This document shows positions 32,753 through 41,183 of a stretch of DNA of 43,316 nucleotides, one piece after another (position 1 is the stretch's first letter; each line of letters begins with the position of its first letter). This stretch comes from Candidatus Omnitrophota bacterium (lineage in GTDB: Bacteria; Omnitrophota; Gorgyraeia; 2-01-FULL-45-10; JAHFGN01): NCBI GenBank assembly GCA_023247415.1, contig JAHFGN010000005.1, positions 1 through 43,316 of the forward strand, read 5' to 3'. Made by a program: the position numbers and the translations under genes. A model generated the notes under the pieces. That model searched no databases, was not told where the DNA came from, and worked only from the letters and a program-made list of their open reading frames with translations.

Positions 32753-33562
32753 TCAATTGATGTGTTCACCGACTTCCTGCCATGAAGTTATGACTCGCGG
32801 TGTTTTATTTATATCGTAGGTCGCTTCTATCGACCGCTTCATGACCGGGCTCTGGATCGGGCCGACCTGGCCGGTAGCTGTGATAAGGATATCGCTGTTG
32901 CCTGTATAAAAATCTTTATCGATGACCATCACCTTCTTTCTTGAGCCATCGCTAAATATGAATGTGATATTGAGGGCCTGGTTGTATTTGCCGTTAGTGA
33001 GCCTTATCTGATCATTAAACTCCCATCGATTGTCGTCTTTTCCTGTATATCCGGAGGCGGGGGTCATTATGAAAGGCTGGGTGAGGGTCAACAAGGTGCC
33101 GGATTTTACCGGCAGGGCCGGCGTGGTGTTTTGCTGCCGCCCTCCAAGGTATACGCGCAGGAGCTCGGCGTTTCCTGTCATATCCCACTCCACTATCATC
33201 TGTGTCACGGTTATGGTATTTAAGGCCGATTCGTTGACGATTGGGATATTCTTAAGAAATTGATAGTTCAAAAGATAGCACCCGGATGGATCTACAAGAA
33301 GATAGTTTGACTGCTTGCCGTAGCTGTAAAACTGGTTTTCGGTAAGATTGACGCGGCTTGTCCCATTGAACCTTCCGGCTTCCAGGTCGCTTATGCCTTT
33401 ATATATACCGGCCTGCGCGAGAAAGACCGATGCTTCGCTATTTACCTTAAGGACCGCGAGCCGTGTCCCATAGTTTACGAAGAGCGCAATACCTACAACA
33501 GCCAGTGAAATAATAAGGATGAGGATGATGATTACGATTAACGCTATTCCGTTATTAGTCAT
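32753..33562 (-). CDS. PilX/GspK-like minor pilin
   Basis: 269 residues. The N-terminus NNGIALIVIIILILIISLAV is a prepilin-like helix lacking Glu at position 5, as in GspK and PilX. The motif SEASVFLAQAGIYKGISDLEAG is typical of PilX N-terminal regions. The body is beta-rich and extracytoplasmic. In GspK/PilX families this protein caps the pseudopilus tip with the other minor pilins, whose genes follow. A putative promoter lies just upstream. Confidence 0.75.
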   Translation of the reverse strand: MTNNGIALIVIIILILIISLAVVGIALFVNYGTRLAVLKVNSEASVFLAQAGIYKGISDLEAGRFNGTSRVNLTENQFYSYGKQSNYLLVDPSGCYLLNYQFLKNIPIVNESALNTITVTQMIVEWDMTGNAELLRVYLGGRQQNTTPALPVKSGTLLTLTQPFIMTPASGYTGKDDNRWEFNDQIRLTNGKYNQALNITFIFSDGSRKKVMVIDKDFYTGNSDILITATGQVGPIQSPVMKRSIEATYDINKTPRVITSWQEVGEHIN

Positions 33563-33573
33563 ATTTACATATA

Positions 33574-33602
33574 ATTATAACATATAACTACCGAAAAACA
33601 AG
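33574..33602 (-). promoter_or_regulatory. Possible promoter before the minor pilin genes
   Basis: The minus strand has a perfect TATAAT (33579-33574) preceded at 16 bp by TTGTTT. It lies in the 99-bp gap after the YfhO gene. The -35 match is poor, so internal promoter activity is only a possibility. Confidence 0.4.
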
Positions 33603-33661
33603 AGCCTCCCCTGTTTGCGTATAGCAAGATATGCCGCAGGCTGTCTCTTTTAATTATCTTT

Positions 33662-35974
33662 TCATCGGCGTCTCTTATACGCCAACCATAATATTAGCAA
33701 GAGAATAGTTGCCGCGCTGATCGCCAGGCCCGCCTTAAAAGAGAACGGGTCGTAGATAAACCTTATCGTATGGGAGCCGGCGCTGTCTATATGGACGGCG
33801 CGAAACACAAAATCCGCCTTGTATATCTTTACTTTTTTGCCGTCTAAGGAGGCCTTCCACCCCGGATAGTACTGGTCGCTCAACACGAGAAACTTCGGCG
33901 AATTCGCAGCAACTTCTATCACAACCTCCATCGGCGAGTATTTCACTATCTCAACTTTCTCTGGTTTCTGGTTACTGGCTTCTGGTTTCTCTCTTATATG
34001 CGGTTCTTCCCCCAGAACCACCTCTTCTTGGGGCCTGAATTCCATCGATTTTAGTTTGTTCGCGATTGCCTTCTCATCCTTCAGCGCGATATAGCGGCTG
34101 ACAAGAAACGCCCTCGGCATGACGTTTTTATTCTCGTAGATGCAGGCCGCGCCCTTATGGGCCAACGTATAGCCTTTTGCGTCAATCTCGCGCATGGTCG
34201 CGACATACTTCACATTGGCCAGGTCCAGAAGCCTTGTGTTGGCGGGCGAACCCGCCGTCTCTATAATACGCATGAACTTGCGGTAATCCATTAACGCGAG
34301 AGACTCGTATCCATCCGCGTTATACAGCCCGTAGTTCATCATCTCATTGTCGCACAGCTTGTCCTTTGCCTCCGCCAGCGCGTCTTCATAACTCTTACTC
34401 CTGTTCAAATACGAATTGCTCTCGACTGTCTCAGGCGAGGCGTAGAATCGGAACAGGCTCTTGTCCCGCGTCAGAAATTCCACATTCGGCGCGGGACGGT
34501 GAAAGGCCTTTACGCTTGAAGAGAGCTGGCTGACATATTCTATCCCAACCAGATCCGCTGCTAAGAGCGAGATGACCGCGGCATTGATGAAAACTCTGCT
34601 TATATTCGTCTTCGCGGCCAGATAAAGCAGTATCGCCCCCGTTATGAAAAATCCCAGAAATCTCCTCGCGTTATTCAGGTCCACCTCGACCACTTCGAGC
34701 CTTGCCGCTATATTTTTATCAGAGCGCGAGGCAAGAAGCCCCTTGGCCGCGGATAGGATCTGATTATTGAAAAAAGTAAATACCAGAAATATGACACTCA
34801 GCGCGAGCAGGAAGAACAGGAGCCATTTAAAGAACCGCGCGAATCCTATCCTCTTCGCGGACAATTGGTTCAGATACGCGTCGTAGCCGGCGCCGGCCAG
34901 GAGGGCAAAACAAAAATTCACCATGAACAGGAACCTGACAGGATACCTTACCAGGGACACCCCGGGGAGGAACTTGAAGGCTAACCTGTATACAGGGGTA
35001 TGCGCCCCGAAGGACAGCAATAGAAAAAATGCCGCTGTCAGGCCGAGAAGGCGTATCCGCCACTCTTTTTTGAAGACAAGCGCCATGATAATGAAAAACA
35101 GGGTAAACGCCCCTATATATATCATTGGCGCCCACAATTGAACCGTGGAACCTACGTCACTTTTCGCGAAGTTGATGCCGAAGAAGAATGGTATGAAGAA
35201 GTTCACTACATCCCGCAAGGGAAGATAGACTGAGGAGATAAATTTTGGGAGGACGTGCGGCCTGTCGGACCGCGCGGCGAGTTCGAGGAACGGGATCAGC
35301 TGGAAGCTCGATAAGCCAACCGCGATAATAACGGCTGAAGAGTACACCCGAAGATCACGTGTGATATTATTGAAAGATACTCCTTTACCCAATCTATGGC
35401 ATGCGGTATAGATAAGAAGGAATAGCGCGGTGAAGTAGAAGATAGACGGCTCGCCCCCCAGGAACATGACAGCCAGGAATAGTCCTGTCGGAATCGCGTA
35501 TTTAGAGTCTTTCTCAAGGGCCTTTCCAAAGAAGAGAATGACCAGCGGCGTCCATATCATGGAAGTCAGGGTTGTAACGAGATTCACAACCGATATAGTG
35601 AAGCCGGAGAACATGAATGTTATTCCTGCTATGATGGCAGCAGGGGTCTTAAAGTTCCACCCCTTGGCCAAAAAGTACATAAAAAGGCCGGCGAGAAAGA
35701 CATGGATAAATAAAAAGTAGTTGAACGCCTTGTCGAACGGCAGGATATAATATATTATACTTAAAGGATAGAAAATGCAGGTTTGCAGTGTCGCGAGGTG
35801 CGGGAAGCCGGAGTAGATATACGGGTTCCAGAGCGGTATCCGGCCGGATTTAAACACCTCGAACGTGAAATGGCGAAGGGGATAAAAATAACGCGACAGG
35901 TCTCTGTAGGTTAAGATCGTGGACGAGAAGATTTCATCCTGAAAGAAGAATATAGCAAGCGCGGCAAAAACCAA
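33662..35974 (-). CDS. YfhO-family multi-spanning membrane protein
   Basis: About 770 residues with a dozen or so membrane helices and a C-terminal extracytoplasmic domain. Family features: TYRDLSRYFYPLRHF with SGRIPLWNPYIYSGFP near the N-terminus, and YYPGWKASLDGK followed by HTIRFIYDPFSFKAG near the C-terminus. YfhO proteins are GT-C type polyisoprenyl-linked glycosyltransferases or relatives. There is no ATG near the start; TTG 35974 is used here, but the frame stays open a few codons further upstream. Its position between major and minor pilin genes suggests glycosylation of pilins or surface polymer, which is inference. Confidence 0.85.
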   Translation of the reverse strand: MVFAALAIFFFQDEIFSSTILTYRDLSRYFYPLRHFTFEVFKSGRIPLWNPYIYSGFPHLATLQTCIFYPLSIIYYILPFDKAFNYFLFIHVFLAGLFMYFLAKGWNFKTPAAIIAGITFMFSGFTISVVNLVTTLTSMIWTPLVILFFGKALEKDSKYAIPTGLFLAVMFLGGEPSIFYFTALFLLIYTACHRLGKGVSFNNITRDLRVYSSAVIIAVGLSSFQLIPFLELAARSDRPHVLPKFISSVYLPLRDVVNFFIPFFFGINFAKSDVGSTVQLWAPMIYIGAFTLFFIIMALVFKKEWRIRLLGLTAAFFLLLSFGAHTPVYRLAFKFLPGVSLVRYPVRFLFMVNFCFALLAGAGYDAYLNQLSAKRIGFARFFKWLLFFLLALSVIFLVFTFFNNQILSAAKGLLASRSDKNIAARLEVVEVDLNNARRFLGFFITGAILLYLAAKTNISRVFINAAVISLLAADLVGIEYVSQLSSSVKAFHRPAPNVEFLTRDKSLFRFYASPETVESNSYLNRSKSYEDALAEAKDKLCDNEMMNYGLYNADGYESLALMDYRKFMRIIETAGSPANTRLLDLANVKYVATMREIDAKGYTLAHKGAACIYENKNVMPRAFLVSRYIALKDEKAIANKLKSMEFRPQEEVVLGEEPHIREKPEASNQKPEKVEIVKYSPMEVVIEVAANSPKFLVLSDQYYPGWKASLDGKKVKIYKADFVFRAVHIDSAGSHTIRFIYDPFSFKAGLAISAATILLLILWLAYKRRR

Positions 35975-36061
35975 TATTATGAAAACTATATTTCGTATGT
36001 CTTCTTATCCTTCTAAAGATCCTATTGCCCTTAAAAGACCTGCCGCTAAAAGAGGGCTCGC

Positions 36062-36442
36062 TTACCAGGTTGAATCGTTCGCGGCCCAGAAGTCGCCGCT
36101 CGTTGTGTTATAGTACCAGCCCGCGTCAGTGCCGGTTGCCCTGGCCGTCTTCTCGATGATGTTGGTGGAATTGTTAGTCGGGTTTGCGGGGATCTTGCCG
36201 TCTGACATTAGACTCGGCAGATTCGCCGTCAAAGGCCATCTGGTATTGCCGTTATTTGAAGCGGCATATGACGCGTAATCGATCGATATGGCCGACCTTA
36301 CGCCGCCCAATATGCCCTTTGTGGCAGCCTGTTTGGCCTGTCCCGTCAAATCCACAAATTTAGGTATGGCTACAGTGGCCAATATGCCCAATATGACGAT
36401 GACGATAACCAACTCTATCAATGTAAATCCGCGATTCTTCAT
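36062..36442 (-). CDS. Major type IV pilin-like protein, copy 2
   Basis: 126 residues. The prepilin signal KNRGFTLIELVIVIVILGIL is canonical, with Gly at -1 and Glu at +5. The C-terminal domain is short and rich in Asn, Thr and Ala, ending SGDFWAANDSTW. It is a clear paralogue of the gene immediately upstream. GAGGAGGTGAG precedes the ATG, a very strong ribosome binding site that fits high expression of a structural pilin. No cysteine pair is present. Confidence 0.9.
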   Translation of the reverse strand: MKNRGFTLIELVIVIVILGILATVAIPKFVDLTGQAKQAATKGILGGVRSAISIDYASYAASNNGNTRWPLTANLPSLMSDGKIPANPTNNSTNIIEKTARATGTDAGWYYNTTSGDFWAANDSTW

Positions 36443-36477
36443 TATCTCTTCTCACCTCCTCTAATATTGACTGATCG

Positions 36478-36867
36478 TTACCAGGTTGTGTCGTTCGCGG
36501 CCCAGAAGTCGCCGTTTGTTGAGTTGTAGACCCAGCCGTATACGGCTGAATCAGCGGTGTCCCTGGCGCCTGTGTCTTCCGCGACGCTCGTTAAGTTATT
36601 GTAAGGATTCGCCGGAATCTTGTTATCTGCCATGAGATTCGTAAGATTGGTCGTCGCGGGCCATTGGGTATTGCCGTTATTCTGCGCCGCGTATCGCGCG
36701 TAATCGATCGATATGGCTGACCTTACGCCTCCTAATACGCCTTTAGTAGACGCCAGTTTGGCATCCGCGGTCAAATTTACAAATTTAGGGATAGCGACAG
36801 CCGCCAATATGCCAAGAATTATTATGACTATGACCAGCTCTATCAACGTAAAACCCCTGTTCTTCAT
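36478..36867 (-). CDS. Major type IV pilin-like protein, copy 1
   Basis: 129 residues, first gene after its own promoter. The signal KNRGFTLIELVIVIIILGIL is nearly identical to copy 2, and the C-terminus also ends GDFWAAND-T-W. Differences concentrate in the middle to late region (about residues 75-115), where surface loops of the pilin would lie. GGAGGTGAGGT lies three bases before the ATG. Probably a major fibre subunit of the pilus or pseudopilus built by the neighbouring ATPase and platform. Confidence 0.9.
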   Translation of the reverse strand: MKNRGFTLIELVIVIIILGILAAVAIPKFVNLTADAKLASTKGVLGGVRSAISIDYARYAAQNNGNTQWPATTNLTNLMADNKIPANPYNNLTSVAEDTGARDTADSAVYGWVYNSTNGDFWAANDTTW

Positions 36868-36923
36868 ATTACCTCACCTCCATTTTCTTCATATTCGCCT
36901 ATTACGGTTATATTATGTAGATA

Positions 36924-36952
36924 AGTATACCCAACAAAATAGAAAGTGTCAA
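36924..36952 (-). promoter_or_regulatory. Promoter of the tandem pilin genes
   Basis: The minus strand reads TTGACA at 36952-36947 and TATACT at 36929-36924 with a 17-bp spacer. The -35 is perfect and the -10 matches five of six. The leader to the first pilin would be about 50 nt. Confidence 0.78.
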
Positions 36953-37032
36953 GCTCTCCTTATTATTCCTTCCTTATTATTATTGAGGATTGCATAAGTA
37001 AAAGGAATTAACGTGACTACCATGCCGCCGTT

Positions 37033-37105
37033 GTCATTGCGAGAAGGCACGAAGTGCCGACGAAGCAATCTGTTTTTGAGATTGCTTCGCTTCGCTCGCA
37101 ATGAC
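37033..37105. repeat. Interspersed palindromic repeat (GTCATTGCGAG type)
   Basis: Outer arms GTCATTGCGAG (37033-37043) and CTCGCAATGAC (37095-37105) are perfectly complementary. Inner arms GAAGCAATCT and AGATTGCTTC pair as well. This family of dispersed hairpins is found between genes in many environmental bacteria. It separates the pilB-pilC-pseudopilin unit from the pilin promoter. Confidence 0.88.
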
Positions 37106-37142
37106 CGAGTTGTTCCTATTACTTTTGCGAAGCTCAATAATA

Positions 37143-37484
37143 TCACCACTTGAGATATTTGACAGAGCTTGTGTGTATGTCGCCTCTGGCCGGATTATAT
37201 AGATATGGTCTGCCAAAGGGATCAAGCAGTTCTCCTGTCTTGTCAAATCTATCTATACTCACATGATAGTCGAATCCGTAAAGCTCGGCCAGCTTCTCAG
37301 GCGGCTTTCCATTCAAGGCCCTGTACAGTTGATACGACAACCTCAGATTGTGAAGCTCCCATTTAAGGGCCACTTCTCTGGCAGCCTCCAGGACCTTGGA
37401 GGCATATCCAAAAAATGTCCCCAGAAGTATGAATATTACGCACCAGCTTATTATGACTTCCACGATGCTGCCGCCTCGCGACAT
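37143..37484 (-). CDS. Divergent pseudopilin-like protein
   Basis: About 114 residues from ATG 37484, preceded by GGGAG; an upstream in-frame start at 37529 would overlap pilC. The N-terminus SRGGSIVEVIISWCVIFILLG resembles a prepilin signal (G before S-I-V-E-V, Glu at +5) but lacks the F-T-L motif. A short soluble part follows with LRLSYQLYRALNG, then DPFGRPYLYNP, which is typical of GspG-like pseudopilins. It directly follows pilC. Confidence 0.7.
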   Translation of the reverse strand: MSRGGSIVEVIISWCVIFILLGTFFGYASKVLEAAREVALKWELHNLRLSYQLYRALNGKPPEKLAELYGFDYHVSIDRFDKTGELLDPFGRPYLYNPARGDIHTSSVKYLKW

Positions 37485-37498
37485 TGCTTCTCCCGATG

Positions 37499-38722
37499 CT
37501 ACTGCTTCAACAGCGATATCATATTCCACATCGGCAGGAATATGGCCAGCGCCATAAGCAGTATCATTCCGCCAAGTGCGACTATGAATATTGGCTCGAT
37601 CAGCGTGCTCATGTTGCGTATCATGTAATCCGCCTGTTCGTCATAGTATTCCGCTACCTTTAAAAGAAGCTCGTCTATCTTGCCGGTCTCCTCTCCGATG
37701 GCCACCATCTGGATTACCATGGGCGGGAACATGCCGCTTAAGCGGATAGGCTCTGTCAAACCCTTGCCCTCCCTTACGCTGTTCGCTATATTATCTATCG
37801 CCTTTGACAGGACGGCATTGTCGACAGTCCGCGTAACCATGTCTAGCACCTGGAGTATCGGCAGTCCGCTTTTTATCAATATCGCGGTGATCCTCGTGAA
37901 GCGCGACATGGCCAGCATGACAAGCAGAGGCCCAAACACCGGCATCCTCAGTTTAATTCCGTCCCATATAAACCTGCCTCCCTTCGTGCGCACCCATTTT
38001 TTAAATCCGAAGACAATGCCGCCTATGGCCAGCAGAAAGAGATACCAATATGTGCGGATAGTTGTGCTGATGCCCAGCATTATCCTTGTGGGTAGAGGCA
38101 GATCCGCCTTGAACTGGGCGAATATGCCGGCGAATTTGGGTATGACGAAGGTGACGACTATTACAAAGGCCAGGCACATGGCGATCGTGGCTATCAGAGG
38201 ATATCTGGTCGCTGCCTTCACCCTGTTTTTATTCTCGAGTTCCTTCTCGCCAAGGATGGCCAGCCTGTCCAATATGTCATCCAGGAGGCCTGACGCCTCT
38301 CCGGCGCGCACCATATTCACGTAGAGCTCGTTAAAAATGGCCGGATACTTCTCAAGGGCCGATGAGAGCGGCGAGCCTTTCTCTACCGTCGATGAGACCT
38401 CTTTTACGATGTCTTTGAAGTACGGGTTCTTGAGCTGCTTCTCGATGGTATTAAGACTCATGAGAATGGGAAGGCCGGCCCTCTGGAGCGTGAGGAACTG
38501 CCTGGTGAACATATTGAGGTCTACGAGTTTTACGGATTGCTTAAATATTCCGGAAAGCGGCCCGCCCCCCCTTTCAGACGGCCTTTCGGCCTCTTCAATG
38601 GAGATCGGGATATATCCTGTGCCCTCGAGCGTCCTTGCGACATCGGTCCTCGAGACGCCGACGATTGTCCCTTTTATAAGTTTTCCGGACCTGTCTCTCG
38701 CCTTATATTGGAAATTTGACAT
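37499..38722 (-). CDS. pilC: Type IV pilus / type II secretion inner-membrane platform protein
   Basis: 407 residues, the usual length. Two T2SSF domains (about 70-195 and 275-400), each with cytoplasmic helices, are separated by membrane segments: about 170-200, 220-240 and near the C-terminus at 375-400. Recognised by FTRQFLTLQRAGLPI, VRAGEASGLLDDIL and the second-domain copy AIGEETGKIDELLLKVAEYYD. It forms the rotor or platform that receives pilins and couples to the PilB ATPase. It overlaps the end of the ATPase gene by one base. Confidence 0.96.
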   Translation of the reverse strand: MSNFQYKARDRSGKLIKGTIVGVSRTDVARTLEGTGYIPISIEEAERPSERGGGPLSGIFKQSVKLVDLNMFTRQFLTLQRAGLPILMSLNTIEKQLKNPYFKDIVKEVSSTVEKGSPLSSALEKYPAIFNELYVNMVRAGEASGLLDDILDRLAILGEKELENKNRVKAATRYPLIATIAMCLAFVIVVTFVIPKFAGIFAQFKADLPLPTRIMLGISTTIRTYWYLFLLAIGGIVFGFKKWVRTKGGRFIWDGIKLRMPVFGPLLVMLAMSRFTRITAILIKSGLPILQVLDMVTRTVDNAVLSKAIDNIANSVREGKGLTEPIRLSGMFPPMVIQMVAIGEETGKIDELLLKVAEYYDEQADYMIRNMSTLIEPIFIVALGGMILLMALAIFLPMWNMISLLKQ

Positions 38723-40416
38723 TACACCGCCTCAGTCACTCTTAGGACTTCTTCGATTGTGGTTATACCCTTCTTTACCTTGTCGATGCCGTCCTCTCTC
38801 AATATCCGCATCCCCTCTTTTCTCGCGAGTTCTCTTATCTGGTCTGTGGAGGCCCTCGCGATAATCAGCTTCTTAACCTCCTCGGACATCAAGAGGAGTT
38901 CGTAGATGCCAAGCCTCCCTGAATAACCGGAACCTTTACAGAGGCTGCAGCCCTTTCCTTTATAAAAATCGAATTTCTCCTTGATGCGCAGTTCTTTTGA
39001 CAGCTCATCCGGCGGTGTGTATTTTTGTTTGCACTCTTTACAGATGACGCGGACAAGCCTCTGGGCAAGTATGCCTATGATTGAGGTGGACAGCAGGAAT
39101 GGCTCAATACCCATATCGATCAACCTCGGCAAAGATGATGACGCGTCATTTGTGTGGAGCGTGGAAAGAACGAGATGGCCTGTGAGAGACGCCTGGACAG
39201 CCGTCTCGGCTGTTTCTTTATCTCTTATCTCTCCTACCATTATGACATCCGGGTCCTGCCTTAATATCGCGCGCATGCCCGCGGCGAATGTAAGGCCCGC
39301 CTTCGGATTTATCTGCGTCTGCCGTATCAGGGGAAGCTCGTATTCCACCGGGTCTTCAACGGTTATAACATTTATCTCAAGGGAATTTATCGTAGAGAGG
39401 GCTGAATAGAGGGTTGTCGTCTTACCACTGCCTGTTGGGCCTGTCACAAGCATAATGCCGTATGGAAGGCGGATGAGTTTGTCGAATTCCTTAAATTCCC
39501 TCTCTCCGAAGCCGAGATCCTTCAGCCCAAGGACAAGGCTGGACTTGTCGAGTATCCTCATCACGATGTTCTCTCCGTGGATCGTAGGAAATGACGAGAC
39601 CCTCAAATCTATCTTCTTGTTCTCCATCCTCATCAGCATCCTGCCGTCTTGCGGCTTTCTGGACTCCGCTATGTCCATTTTGGATAGTATCTTTATCCTG
39701 GATATCAAAACGCTCTGCAGGTGTTTCGGCGGCGTCGAGACTTCGTGAAGTATGCCGTCTATCCTGTATCTGACGCGCACCTTGTCTTCCTCCGGCTCGA
39801 CATGGATATCGCTCGCCTTTTCCTTAACGGCCTGTGTTATTATCATATTGACTAATTTCACAATCGGCGCCTGTTCGGCCTCCCTGGTCAGGAGCCGCGC
39901 GTCCACATCCTCTGTCGTCGCGGTAAACGGGATTTTCCCGGGGCCCATAGAGTTCATGATATCCTCTACTGATCCGGTTACGCCGTAATATTGCTCTATC
40001 GCCTTCGCTATCTGTTTTTCGGTAGAGAAGACAGGCTCTATCTGGCCGAACTTGCCGCGCATCCTCAGGTCGTCTATGGCTATGATGTCTTTGGGATTTG
40101 CCATCGCTACGGTCAGCGTATCTCCTATCTTGAACAATGGAATCACCCTGTGCTTCCTGGCCATCTCTTCGGGTATGAGCTTCGCGACCTCCGGATCAAT
40201 CAGATAATCTTCCATGTTAACATACAAGACGCCCATCGACTCGGCTAATATATTTACCAGGTCGCCTTCAGTGATAAAACCCATCCTCTCGAGCGTCTTC
40301 TCAAGTCCCAGGCCGGTCTTTTTCATCTCATCCCTGGCCCGGTCTATCTGTCCTTGAGTAACCAGCCCCTTTTTGAGGAGTATATTTGTTATGACATCTT
40401 CCCGCTTCGTCGCCAT
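38722..40416 (-). CDS. pilB: Pilus/secretion assembly ATPase PilB/GspE
   Basis: 564 residues. The N-terminal T2SSE_N (MshEN-like) domain is at about 1-145. The motor has Walker A GPTGSGKT (326-333), an Asp box (SDIHVEPEEDKVRVRYRID), Walker B DPDVIMVGEIRD (388-399) and a His box (STLHTNDA). Zinc-binding cysteines are at 459, 462, 490 and 493. It powers pilin polymerisation in the cytoplasm. AAAAGGAG lies four bases before the ATG. No PilT retraction ATPase is present in the window. Confidence 0.96.
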   Translation of the reverse strand: MATKREDVITNILLKKGLVTQGQIDRARDEMKKTGLGLEKTLERMGFITEGDLVNILAESMGVLYVNMEDYLIDPEVAKLIPEEMARKHRVIPLFKIGDTLTVAMANPKDIIAIDDLRMRGKFGQIEPVFSTEKQIAKAIEQYYGVTGSVEDIMNSMGPGKIPFTATTEDVDARLLTREAEQAPIVKLVNMIITQAVKEKASDIHVEPEEDKVRVRYRIDGILHEVSTPPKHLQSVLISRIKILSKMDIAESRKPQDGRMLMRMENKKIDLRVSSFPTIHGENIVMRILDKSSLVLGLKDLGFGEREFKEFDKLIRLPYGIMLVTGPTGSGKTTTLYSALSTINSLEINVITVEDPVEYELPLIRQTQINPKAGLTFAAGMRAILRQDPDVIMVGEIRDKETAETAVQASLTGHLVLSTLHTNDASSSLPRLIDMGIEPFLLSTSIIGILAQRLVRVICKECKQKYTPPDELSKELRIKEKFDFYKGKGCSLCKGSGYSGRLGIYELLLMSEEVKKLIIARASTDQIRELARKEGMRILREDGIDKVKKGITTIEEVLRVTEAV

Positions 40417-40450
40417 ACAACTCCTTTTAGCCGAATAACGTGTTTCCTCA

Positions 40451-40479
40451 AATATATCCCACTATCATGCAAAAGTCAA
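40451..40479 (-). promoter_or_regulatory. Promoter of the pilB-pilC unit
   Basis: The minus strand reads TTGACT at 40479-40474 and TATATT at 40456-40451 with a 17-bp spacer. Both boxes match five of six consensus bases. The predicted start is about 30 nt before the pilB ATG. Confidence 0.75.
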
Positions 40480-40511
40480 GCCACCTCCCCCATGGATCGG
40501 CCTTAGACCTT

Positions 40512-40640
40512 AGAGACGCTTTCCAACCCAATCGGGAAACTGTCTTACCCCTCACTTGGAAAGTGTCTTTTGAGGTACCTTAAGACACTTTCTAAGCACA
40601 AGCCTAAGACACTTTCCCGATGCAATCGGAAAGCGTCTCT
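40512..40640. repeat. Nested three-tier inverted repeat between kdsC and pilB
   Basis: The outer arms at 40512-40524 and 40628-40640 are perfect over 13 bp. The middle arms at 40531-40547 and 40605-40621 match 16 of 17. The inner arms at 40559-40569 and 40582-40592 are perfect over 11 bp around AGGTACCT. The block could form a long cruciform or RNA hairpin and may end kds transcription. Part of it recurs inside giant gene B at 7972-8004. Confidence 0.88.
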
Positions 40641-40655
40641 ATCTATGGGTACACC

Positions 40656-41183
40656 CTACTCAAAGTATTTGGATGTGGCGATATCCCATTTGCCCTGGGA
40701 TTTCAATATGAGGTCGCAGATCTCTCTCACAGCGCCGCGGCCGCCCATCTTCTGGGTGATATAGTGGGAAACCGCCTTGACCTCTTCCACCGCGTTCGGG
40801 ACAGCTACAGCGAAACCGACGCGTTTTAGAATCGGGATGTCTATGATATCGTCGCCGATGAAGCAGACCTCTTCCGGTTTTACGCGAAAGTGCCTGAGGG
40901 CCTTTACGAATGGCTTTAGCTTGTCAGGAAAGCCCTGGTAGGTCTTGTCAATACGCAAGTCCCGCGAGCGGGTCTTGACGATACGCGTCTTTCTCGCGGT
41001 GATTATAGCGGTGGGTATACGCGCCCTCTTCAATAAAACTATGCCCAGACCGTCCTGGACATCGAAGAATTTCAGCTCATCGCCGTATATCCCGTATACG
41101 ACCCTGCCGTCAGTCAGGACGCCGTCGATGTCGAGTATCAATAATTTGATCCGCCGCGCGCGTTCCTGCATATCGGCCGTCAT
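40656..41183 (-). CDS. kdsC: 3-deoxy-D-manno-octulosonate 8-phosphate phosphatase
   Basis: 175 residues, a HAD-family phosphatase that converts Kdo 8-phosphate to Kdo. Motif I is LDIDGVLTDG, motif II is the TAR in AIITARKT, and motif IV is CFIGDDIIDIPIL. The lysine-containing motif III lies around QGFPDKLKP. Normal length for a tetrameric KdsC without cap domain. The ATG overlaps the kdsD stop. The stop codon lies within a GGTACACCCTACT sequence shared with a repeat in giant gene B. Confidence 0.95.
   Translation of the reverse strand: MTADMQERARRIKLLILDIDGVLTDGRVVYGIYGDELKFFDVQDGLGIVLLKRARIPTAIITARKTRIVKTRSRDLRIDKTYQGFPDKLKPFVKALRHFRVKPEEVCFIGDDIIDIPILKRVGFAVAVPNAVEEVKAVSHYITQKMGGRGAVREICDLILKSQGKWDIATSKYFE

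Noticed and set aside
36949-37246. Small minus-strand frames between the pseudopilin and the pilins
   Set aside because: Their sequence is mainly the translated GTCATTGCGAG palindromic repeat (IASEAKQS-like peptide), a common false gene.
37680-38324. Plus-strand open frame of 214 codons
   Set aside because: Antisense shadow of pilC; no family motif.
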